NCBI RefSeq assembly: GCF_005491705.1
Contig: NZ_CP028092.1
Coordinates: forward strand, 310,001 to 374,000
Direction of reading: 5' to 3'
Length of the DNA: 64,000 nt
Source of the DNA: Pontibacter sp. SGAir0037
Lineage (GTDB): Bacteria; Bacteroidota; Bacteroidia; Cytophagales; Hymenobacteraceae
A program made the position numbers and the translations under genes. A model generated the notes under the pieces. That model did not search any database. It was not told the DNA's origin and saw only the letters and a list, made by a program, of their open reading frames with translations. Positions 51,385 through 59,518 of the stretch are shown in pieces (position 1 is the stretch's first letter; each line of letters begins with the position of its first letter).

Positions 51385-53463
51385 ATGAAATACAGTTCTC
51401 TTGTCATATTCGTATTCTTTGCTTTTTCCTGTACTTCTGTAAAGCCAACAGGTAGCTTGCCTGCTGCGCAACAACCCGCAGACCTGGTAAATGTGTTTCT
51501 AGGCTCTTCCGGTGACCACGGGCAGCTTTCTCCGGCAGCCTCTTATCCATTTAGCATGATGAGCATCGGTCCTCAAACCTATCCTACCACACACATGGGG
51601 TATGAGTACCTGGCTAAAAAGTTTTTGGGTTTTACCCATAATCGTTTTGAGGGGGTGGGATGTGAAGGCAGTGGCGGTAATATTCTGGTGAAGCCATTCC
51701 TGGGTGATTCGCCAGAGCAGACAGAGTTGCTGAAAACAGAAGAATCGGCCGGCCCGGGTTACTATGGCGTTGGCTTCTCCAATCATATAAAAGCCGAATT
51801 TACGGTTTACAAACGCAATGGGAGGCATCGCTATCGTTTCCCGGCAGGTAAAAAAGGCCTTTCCATAGATCTTGGCCATGCTTTTGTAAACCGTTTTGTT
51901 GCAGAAGAACATACCACTGAGGGTGCTATGCTGAGTGGCTGGATCGATTCTAAAACCACCTGCAGTGCCGGTACCTACAGGCTGTACTATAGTATAAAGT
52001 TTGATCAGCCTGTGAAATGGGCAAGGATAAGCGAACATAAATTAATCGCCATGCCTGACACCGATCAGCAGGTAGTAGAACTGGAGATAGCTTTCTCCTC
52101 TGTCGATGTCGCGCATGCCCAAGCTGCTCTCGGAGCAGGTTCATTTGATCAGTTAAGGCAGTACAGCTCAGCCGACTGGAATCAGCATCTTGGCAACATC
52201 CAGGTAAAAGGAGACACTGAAAGGGAAAAACTGTTTTATTCTTTACTGTACAGAGCACTTCAATCGCCTTATGTGGTTTCGGAAGAAGATGGTAAATACC
52301 GCGCCATCGACGGCTCTTTGCAAACTACAAAGGCAACTGTTTATAACGGCTGGGCCATTTGGGATAACTATAAAACACAACTGCCTCTTTTGTCCATTGC
52401 TTACCCGGAACAGTTCCAGGATATTGCCGCCTCCATTGCGAATCTTTACCCTTATGGAAAGAAGGATTTTGCTACGGCACATGAACCTTCCAATACCGTC
52501 AGAACAGAACATGCCATTGTTGCCTTGTTAGATGCGCATCGGAAAGGTTACCAGATTGATTTTGAGCACATATTAGATAAACTGATCGGGGAAGTAGACA
52601 ACCTGGATTATTCTAAACCCGACCGGGCCCTGGAATCTTCTTACGATGCCTGGGCTTTGTCTCAAATTCTGGCAGAACTGAAGAAGCCTGACTTAAGTGA
52701 AAAGTACAGGCAAAAGGCACTTGAATACAAGCAGCATTGGAACAAAGATTTTAAAGACCTTAGCCGGAACGATGTAAACAGAATGTCGGCTCGTGGCATG
52801 TACCAGGGCACGATCTGGCAGTACCGCTGGTCGGTGCCTTTCGATGTGAAAGGACTTATCGGGCTGACTGGGGGCGAGCAGGCCTATATCAGCCAACTGG
52901 ATGAGTTCTTTGGGAACGACTACCATAACCGCGCCAACGAGCCTGATTTGCAAGTACCTTCTATGTACAATGCCTCTTCTGAACCCTGGAAATCGCAGGC
53001 GCTGATGCATCATTTAGCGGTAGATACGGTGGTGCAGCATTATTTTAACGACAACAGCAGAGGGATTGGCTCCTTTGTAGACGTCATATTTAAGAATGAA
53101 CCGAAGGCTTATATCAGAACCATGGACGATGATGCCGGAGCTATGTCGTCGTGGTTTGCTTTTGCTGCCATAGGGCTGCATCCGGCCTGCCCGGGCTGGG
53201 CGGTATATTACCTGCACGTGCCGCTGTTTGAGTCGGTGGAGATTAAGTTGCCAGGTGGGAAAGCGTTTACAGTGCAGGTAGAGAACTTCAGCGACAAGAA
53301 TTTTTATGTTGCATCAGCAACTTTAAATGGGAAGGACCTCGGCAGAAACTGGCTGACGCATCAGGAGATCGCCGGAGGGGGCAAATTAGTTATTACTGCT
53401 TCTGCCACACCAAATATAAAGTGGGGCGTGGAAAACAGGTGGGTATCAGACATAGAGAAATAA
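51385..53463 (+). CDS. GH92 family lipoprotein with Gln at the catalytic-acid position
   Basis: A 692-residue lipoprotein (signal ends FFAFSC, Cys16). GH92 signatures are present (GHDH-like FLGSSGDHGQLSPAASYPF, then GYEYLAKKFLGFTHNRFEG), and it is distant from the other two copies. At the motif where canonical enzymes have EGNxWxY it reads YQGTIWQYRW, placing Gln474 at the catalytic-acid position. The base region MDDDAGAMSSW (D583) is kept, as is NEP (E519). GH92 enzymes cleaving mannose-1-phosphate bonds, such as CcMan5, carry this Glu-to-Gln change. Uncapping of phosphomannan is therefore the preferred hypothesis. Confidence 0.88.
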   Translation: MKYSSLVIFVFFAFSCTSVKPTGSLPAAQQPADLVNVFLGSSGDHGQLSPAASYPFSMMSIGPQTYPTTHMGYEYLAKKFLGFTHNRFEGVGCEGSGGNILVKPFLGDSPEQTELLKTEESAGPGYYGVGFSNHIKAEFTVYKRNGRHRYRFPAGKKGLSIDLGHAFVNRFVAEEHTTEGAMLSGWIDSKTTCSAGTYRLYYSIKFDQPVKWARISEHKLIAMPDTDQQVVELEIAFSSVDVAHAQAALGAGSFDQLRQYSSADWNQHLGNIQVKGDTEREKLFYSLLYRALQSPYVVSEEDGKYRAIDGSLQTTKATVYNGWAIWDNYKTQLPLLSIAYPEQFQDIAASIANLYPYGKKDFATAHEPSNTVRTEHAIVALLDAHRKGYQIDFEHILDKLIGEVDNLDYSKPDRALESSYDAWALSQILAELKKPDLSEKYRQKALEYKQHWNKDFKDLSRNDVNRMSARGMYQGTIWQYRWSVPFDVKGLIGLTGGEQAYISQLDEFFGNDYHNRANEPDLQVPSMYNASSEPWKSQALMHHLAVDTVVQHYFNDNSRGIGSFVDVIFKNEPKAYIRTMDDDAGAMSSWFAFAAIGLHPACPGWAVYYLHVPLFESVEIKLPGGKAFTVQVENFSDKNFYVASATLNGKDLGRNWLTHQEIAGGGKLVITASATPNIKWGVENRWVSDIEK

Positions 53464-53536
53464 AGGAAAAAATTGAATGCTATGCAGGAACGGAGTCTTG
53501 TAAAGGTATTAGAAAAGTAATTTTATAAGTTATTAG

Positions 53537-53548
53537 TAAACCGTTTTA
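53537..53548. promoter_or_regulatory. LacI-type operator 5
   Basis: TAAACCGTTTTA fits TAAAnCGnTTTA and is the reverse-complement form of the sites at 43503 and 62253. It lies 188 nt upstream of the multidomain peptidase gene, in a 272-nt spacer with no gene. Confidence 0.6.
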
Positions 53549-53735
53549 GTATCAAATAAAGATACTGTTGTTGATATGATGGCATAGTCCAGTATAAAAA
53601 TATTTACACAATCAATTATTAAATAAATCAGCTTATGAAAAATGTCGCAAATAAAGATGTAAGAGGGCCTTAGCGTTTCCGGGTAACTCATATAATACAC
53701 ACATAAATAAATTAAAATTTAAAATCAGGAATTAT

Positions 53736-56700
53736 ATGAATACACTTCTAAAATACGCTATAGCGCTTGCGCTATTCCTTTGCTGCTACCAAAAGTCAGC
53801 AGCACAAATTACCGATATTACCAATGATGGCGGAAAACTTTCCGTACAGCATGAACTTAACAACAGCTCTGAAAACTTTCAAAAACTTATTGATAATAAC
53901 ATCCACACCAAATACTACATTAAAAAGCAGCAAAAGGCCTGGATTATTTATCAACCTGTTACTCCCACTCTTTTAAGCAGCTATACGCTTACCTCCGCAA
54001 CCGATAATGCAGGTCGTGATCCGAAGAACTGGTTATTGGAAGGCTCTCTGAACGGCACCGACTGGACTATGCTGGATACACAGCAGAACCAAACATTTGC
54101 AAAACGTACACAGACCAGAACATTTAGTCTTGGTACTACAATCGCTTACAAATACTACCGATTAAACATAACCGCAAACAATGGCGATAACTCTATACAA
54201 CTGGCAGAATGGGAGCTATGGGGCGTAGCGGTACCTGAGGCTCCTGCAAATTTAACCGCCGAAGCACAATCGACCGAAGCCATTTCTTTAGCCTGGGGCG
54301 ATGCTTCAGCTGATGAGGCAGGTTTCGAAATCAACTTGTCGGCTGACGGAATTTCTTACTCTCCTGTAGCTACAGTAGGGGCAGGCGTAACCACTTATCT
54401 GCAGGAAAAGCTCTCTCCCGGAACAACCTATTATTTTAAGGTAAGAGCAATAGGTGCAACCGGCAACTCAAACTTTTCTAATGTGGCCAAAGCGGCAACT
54501 GAAGCCATACCGGAAGATATAACCAACAACGGCGGTGTCATATCCTCCCAGTATAGCAGCAGAGTTGCTTCAGAAAATTACGATAAGCTGATAGACGATA
54601 ATGTGAATACAAAATATTTCCAGAATGGCCAGAAAGCGCTGTGGGTTCAGTACCAATCAGCTTATGCCGCTGTGCTGGAGTATTATGCCATTACTTCAGC
54701 TAACGATTCTCCTGATCGCGATCCCAGAAGCTGGAACTTACAGGGTTCGATAGATGGAGAAAACTGGATCACGCTGGACACCCAGAGCAACCAAAGCTTT
54801 GCCAGCCGCTTCGAAACAAAAACCTATCCCCTCAGTACCACTGCGGCTTACATGTATTACCGGCTAAACATTACAGCTAACAACGGCTCGGTAGACAGCC
54901 AGTTTGCTGAGTGGGTGTTATGGGGTAAAAAATCCAGTCAGCAGCCGCCTGCAGCTCCGGGAAATGTAACGGCAACTGCCCTTTCTGACAGACAGGTAAA
55001 GCTAACCTGGGCAGATAATTCTGATGACGAAGAAAGCTTTAGGATAAGTCGTTCTGCTGACGGAGCTACCTTCTTTACTGTGGCTACAGGAGGGGCAAAT
55101 CAAACCTCTTTTACGGATCAGAACTTAAGTGCCGGCACTACCTATTCTTATAGGATTTATGCCATAAATGCCGGTGGGCTTAACTACGCCAGCTCTCCTG
55201 TCGTTACCACGCAACCACTGCAAACATTGGCTGATATCACCGATTTTGAAGGCGGTGTGATTTCCGACCAGTACAATACAGCTGGTGCTGAAGGGATAGC
55301 GAAACTCACGGACAATAACCTATACACGAAATACCTGACTTTTAACCGCACCACCTGGATGCAATTTTATGTGCCCGAAGGAGCCGTTGTTTCTCAATAT
55401 GCACTTACTTCGGCAAACGATGCTCCTGAGCGCGACCCCACAGCCTGGAGGCTGGAAGGCTCTAACGATGGTGCTAACTGGACAACACTACATGAGTTGC
55501 GTAACCAGCTATTTCCAAGCAGACATAGAACGCTGACTTACGGTTTCGAAAATTCAACAGCTTATACCTACTACCGCTTACATGTTACGGCTAACAGAGG
55601 TGCCAGTATAGTGCAGGTAGCAGAGCTACAGTTGTTTGGTACGGGAGCAGGAAGCCCAAGCACTGAAGCACCTGGTGTGCCTGCTAATTTTACAGCTACA
55701 GCAGTAACCGATAACCAGATTATCATCACCTGGAACGACAACTCCTTGAATGAAACCGGTTATCGGCTGGAGAGGTCTGCAGATGGGAGTAACTGGGACT
55801 GGCATACCGCAATAGATGCCAATAATACCCGCTACCATTCCTTCTCGCTGGCAGGTAATACAACCTATTATTATCGGTTAAGGGCAGAGGGCGTGCAAGG
55901 TAATTCTGACTTTACGGCTGTTGTTTCTGCCACAACTCCATCGGCTACGGCACCTGCAACCTGGCAGGAACATTGGTTCGATCATAACAAGGTGGTATCG
56001 CTTGTTTACGAAAACCCGGATCTGAACCTTTATTTCGATGAAAACATGGACAACTCGGCAGAGTGGATGAAAACCACGTTTACAGATGTATGGAAGTATA
56101 CCCGCGAAACCTATGGCGGCTACAGTGATCCGAAGCTTTATGCTGTCATGCACCTGAACAGCTATTCCGGAGGCCATCCTGCTACAGTATTTGATCCCTC
56201 ACACGATTACCGTAACGTAATTGATATGGGACAGAGCGGCACCTGGTCCCAGGGACCTACAGGCTGGAACCTGGATATACTGGTGCATGAAATCGGCCAC
56301 ATTGTAGAAGGATCTTCGAAAGGTGTGAAAGAATCACCTGCATTCGGTTTGTGGGGCGACAGCAAGTGGTGTGAGATTTTCCAGTACGATGTATACAAAG
56401 CCCTGGAGCTGACCACCGAGAAAGAACGCTGGTTTAACACTTGTATGAATGCAACAGACAATTTCCCGAGAGCAGGTACACAGTGGTTCAAGAACTGGTT
56501 TTACCCGATCTATAATCAGTATGGTGAAAGCGAGGTATTAAACAACTATTACCAGCTGCTTTCAGAGTACTTCCCGCAATACAATGGCGCTTATACACGT
56601 GCCCTGAACTGGGGAGAGTTTATACACTTCTGGAGTGGTGCAGCCGGTGTAAATTTAAAGCAACAGGCAACGATAGCCTTTGGCTGGCCAGAAGAATGGG

Positions 56701-57044
56701 AGTTTCAGTTCAGGCAGGCCCAGGTAGATTTCCCGTTTACATATGCCGAGCCGGGGCAGGTACAGGCAACCACGACGGTTAGCGCCAAAGTAGAAAAAGC
56801 AGCTGGAATGCAGGTAGAGGTATGGCCTAATCCTGCTAACGGAAAACTGAATATTTTAATGCCTGTAAGGGATGAAGTGAACACAGTAGATATCTATACC
56901 ATCACGGGAAGCAAGATCTATACAGGAAGAATGGAAGGAGGCGCTGCTGCTATTAATACAACTTCGTTTAAACCTGGTTTCTATATCCTGCATATTGGCG
57001 GGGCAAACGGTGTAGTATATAAGAAGAAAGTATTAATCAAATAA
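53736..57044 (+). CDS. discoidin/FN3 multidomain metallopeptidase with T9SS sorting domain
   Basis: A 1102-residue secreted protein. After the signal (residues 1-24) come three F5/8-type C-like domains (about 25-167, 258-395, 497-631), each with the motif ITxxGGxxSxQ and ending in a TYxYYRLNITAN-type strand. They alternate with three fibronectin III domains (about 168-257, 396-496, 632-737). A metallopeptidase domain (about 738-1003) carries VHEIGHIVEG (H851, E852, H855). A type IX sorting domain (about 1026-1102) begins VEVWPNPANGKL and ends GVVYKKKVLIK. The discoidin domains probably hold glycan while the peptidase acts on the protein part. Confidence 0.9.
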   Translation: MNTLLKYAIALALFLCCYQKSAAQITDITNDGGKLSVQHELNNSSENFQKLIDNNIHTKYYIKKQQKAWIIYQPVTPTLLSSYTLTSATDNAGRDPKNWLLEGSLNGTDWTMLDTQQNQTFAKRTQTRTFSLGTTIAYKYYRLNITANNGDNSIQLAEWELWGVAVPEAPANLTAEAQSTEAISLAWGDASADEAGFEINLSADGISYSPVATVGAGVTTYLQEKLSPGTTYYFKVRAIGATGNSNFSNVAKAATEAIPEDITNNGGVISSQYSSRVASENYDKLIDDNVNTKYFQNGQKALWVQYQSAYAAVLEYYAITSANDSPDRDPRSWNLQGSIDGENWITLDTQSNQSFASRFETKTYPLSTTAAYMYYRLNITANNGSVDSQFAEWVLWGKKSSQQPPAAPGNVTATALSDRQVKLTWADNSDDEESFRISRSADGATFFTVATGGANQTSFTDQNLSAGTTYSYRIYAINAGGLNYASSPVVTTQPLQTLADITDFEGGVISDQYNTAGAEGIAKLTDNNLYTKYLTFNRTTWMQFYVPEGAVVSQYALTSANDAPERDPTAWRLEGSNDGANWTTLHELRNQLFPSRHRTLTYGFENSTAYTYYRLHVTANRGASIVQVAELQLFGTGAGSPSTEAPGVPANFTATAVTDNQIIITWNDNSLNETGYRLERSADGSNWDWHTAIDANNTRYHSFSLAGNTTYYYRLRAEGVQGNSDFTAVVSATTPSATAPATWQEHWFDHNKVVSLVYENPDLNLYFDENMDNSAEWMKTTFTDVWKYTRETYGGYSDPKLYAVMHLNSYSGGHPATVFDPSHDYRNVIDMGQSGTWSQGPTGWNLDILVHEIGHIVEGSSKGVKESPAFGLWGDSKWCEIFQYDVYKALELTTEKERWFNTCMNATDNFPRAGTQWFKNWFYPIYNQYGESEVLNNYYQLLSEYFPQYNGAYTRALNWGEFIHFWSGAAGVNLKQQATIAFGWPEEWEFQFRQAQVDFPFTYAEPGQVQATTTVSAKVEKAAGMQVEVWPNPANGKLNILMPVRDEVNTVDIYTITGSKIYTGRMEGGAAAINTTSFKPGFYILHIGGANGVVYKKKVLIK

Positions 57045-57063
57045 GCTGTTTTTGAATTAAAGC

Positions 57064-57109
57064 AGGTAGTGGTGCATCGTCCGGCTTGTGCGACGATGTA
57101 CTACTGCCT
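57064..57109 (+). terminator. terminator after the multidomain peptidase gene
   Basis: AGGTAGTGGTGCATCGTC (57064-57081) pairs with GACGATGTACTACTGCCT (57092-57109) through 18 bp including G-T pairs; TTTTTT follows. Confidence 0.9.
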
Positions 57110-57204
57110 TTTTTGCCGGAACTGCTAACAAGTGATCATGTTCTGAAATTCAACCAGATCAGGATTCATTCGAAGCATATTATAACCTGAAGAATATAAA
57201 GCGT

Positions 57205-59484
57205 ATGACGAAAAATCTCATCTTTCTCCTGCTCTTTTTGCTTTGTAGCAGGTGGCTGTCAGCTGCTACACCTGATCTTGTACAGTATGTGAATACATTA
57301 CAAGGCACCAATTCTACTTTCGACTTAACAAGGGGCAATACTTATCCTACAACTGCACTGCCCTTTGCCATGCATACCTGGACTCCGCAAACAGGCGTGA
57401 ACGGGGACGGCTGGAAGTACCAGTACCACAAAGATTCCATCAGAGGATTTCAGCAAGCCCATCAGTGCAGCTCCTGGACCAACGACTATGCCGTTTTTTC
57501 TTTGATGCCTGTTACTGGCCAGCTTGCTGTGGACCAGTATAGCAGAGCGGCTGCATTTAAACATGAAAACGAAACTGCCAAGCCACACTATTACAAAGTA
57601 AAACTGGAGAACAACATCACCACCGAAATGTCGCCTACAGAGCGGGGCGTTCATATTCGGTTTACTTTCCCCAAAAACAAAGATGCTGCTTATGTAGTGC
57701 TGGATGGCTATACCGGTATGAGCCAGGTGCAGATCTGCCCGAAGGAAAGAAAAATAACAGGTTATGTGCACAACGGAAGAGGCTTGCAGAAGAATTTCAA
57801 AAACTACTTTGTTATTGTATTTGATAAACCGTTTGTTGCGCAGGGCACCTGGAAAAACAGGAACAAAGAAATCTCCCAGGATAAACTAGAGGATGAGGGA
57901 AGAGGAGTTGGTGCTTTTATACAATTCCGGAACGGTGAAGCAGTGCAGGCCAGAATTGCATCTTCCTACATCAGCCAGGAGCAGGCAGAACTGAACCTGG
58001 AAAAGGAACTTGGCAAACATAAAAAGCTGGAAGACACAAAAACTGCTGCTGCGAATACCTGGAATACACACCTGGCAAGGGTGATGGTAGAGGGAGGAAC
58101 CGAAGAGGAGAAAGCCACTTTCTATTCTTGCTTTTTCAGGGCGAGCCTGTTCTCGCGCAAGTTCTTCGAGTATGACAGAAAAGGTGAACCATACTACTTT
58201 AGCCCCTACGACGGCAGAATTTACAGAGGCTATATGTATACCGACACCGGCTTCTGGGATACATTCAGAGCACAGTTCCCGCTGAACACCATTTTGCACC
58301 CAACCATGCACGGGCAGTATGTAAGCGCTATGCTGGATGCACAGGAGCAGTGTGGTTGGTTGCCGTCCTGGTCCTTCCCCGGAGAGGCCGGTAGTATGGT
58401 GGGGAACCATGCTATTTCGCTTTTTGCAGATGCCTGGGTAAAAGGTATCCGCACCTTTGATCCGGGAAAAGCACTGGACGCATACTATCATGAAGCAACC
58501 AACAAAGGCCCCTGGGGACCAGCTAACGGACGTGAGGGCTGGAAAGAATATTTCACGCTGGGCTTCGTGCCATACCCACAGGTAAGAGAAGCAACCGCAA
58601 AAACACTGGAATATGCGTACGATGATTTCTGCGGATACCAACTGGCTAAGGTAACAGATAATGCCTTCTACGAAAATGTATTTGGTAAGCAGATGTATAA
58701 TTACAGGAACCTGTACGACCCTGCCACAAGGTTTATGAGAGGTAAAAAGGCGGACGGAGCATGGGTGGAAAATTTCGATCCCGTAGAATGGGGTGGTCCT
58801 TATACAGAGGGCAATGCCTGGCACTACCACTGGTCTGTTTTTCAGGATGTGCAGGGGCTGATTAACCTAATGGAGGGAGAGAAGAACTTCACGGCAAAGC
58901 TTGACTCTGTATTTACCGTTCCGAATACCGTAAAAGTAGGCACCTACGGCCGCATGATCCATGAAATGACAGAAATGGTAATGGCAGATATGGGGCAGTA
59001 TGCGCACGGGAACCAGCCTATCCAGCACATGATTTACCTCTACAACTATGCACGTGAGCCCTGGAAAGCGCAGAAATGGGCACGCACCGTGATGGATAAA
59101 TTGTATAGTTCAACAGAAGATGGCTACCCGGGTGATGAGGACCAGGGGCAGACTTCCTCCTGGTATGTGCTGAGTGCCCTAGGCTTTTATAGTGTAACAC
59201 CGGGCACAGACCAGTATGTGTTTGGCAGCCCTGTTTTTGGCAAAGCAACTGTTACGCTGGAAAACGGAAAAAAATTTACGGTGGAAGCTGTAAATAATAG
59301 CAAGGATAATGTCTACATCCAATCAGCAACCCTGAATGGAAAACCCTATACCCGCAACTGGATCAGCCATGCAGATATAGTGAACGGAGGCATTTTACGC
59401 TTTGTCATGGGTAATAAACCTGCCCTGGACAGAGGCCAGCAGGAGGAGGATAAGCCCTTTTCGCTTTCAAAGCCGATCAAATAA
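57205..59484 (+). CDS. GH92 family alpha-mannosidase (third copy)
   Basis: A 759-residue exported enzyme (signal NLIFLLLFLLCSRWLSA). It is a close paralog of the copy at 39143: GNTYPTTALPFAMHTWTPQT, GWLPSWSFPGEAGSMVGNHA, YTEGNAWHYHWSVFQD with the catalytic Glu retained, and GDEDQGQTSSWYVLSALGFYS. It shares the NQPIQH variant (Q604) of the NEPSHH motif. A glycine-to-charged region near residue 225 differs between the copies. It is followed after 34 nt by the DUF4965 gene in one operon. An inverting exo-alpha-mannosidase is expected; the linkage is unknown. Confidence 0.92.
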   Translation: MTKNLIFLLLFLLCSRWLSAATPDLVQYVNTLQGTNSTFDLTRGNTYPTTALPFAMHTWTPQTGVNGDGWKYQYHKDSIRGFQQAHQCSSWTNDYAVFSLMPVTGQLAVDQYSRAAAFKHENETAKPHYYKVKLENNITTEMSPTERGVHIRFTFPKNKDAAYVVLDGYTGMSQVQICPKERKITGYVHNGRGLQKNFKNYFVIVFDKPFVAQGTWKNRNKEISQDKLEDEGRGVGAFIQFRNGEAVQARIASSYISQEQAELNLEKELGKHKKLEDTKTAAANTWNTHLARVMVEGGTEEEKATFYSCFFRASLFSRKFFEYDRKGEPYYFSPYDGRIYRGYMYTDTGFWDTFRAQFPLNTILHPTMHGQYVSAMLDAQEQCGWLPSWSFPGEAGSMVGNHAISLFADAWVKGIRTFDPGKALDAYYHEATNKGPWGPANGREGWKEYFTLGFVPYPQVREATAKTLEYAYDDFCGYQLAKVTDNAFYENVFGKQMYNYRNLYDPATRFMRGKKADGAWVENFDPVEWGGPYTEGNAWHYHWSVFQDVQGLINLMEGEKNFTAKLDSVFTVPNTVKVGTYGRMIHEMTEMVMADMGQYAHGNQPIQHMIYLYNYAREPWKAQKWARTVMDKLYSSTEDGYPGDEDQGQTSSWYVLSALGFYSVTPGTDQYVFGSPVFGKATVTLENGKKFTVEAVNNSKDNVYIQSATLNGKPYTRNWISHADIVNGGILRFVMGNKPALDRGQQEEDKPFSLSKPIK

Positions 59485-59518
59485 GTAATTAATACCTTTC
59501 ATATTTATGCTACTACAC

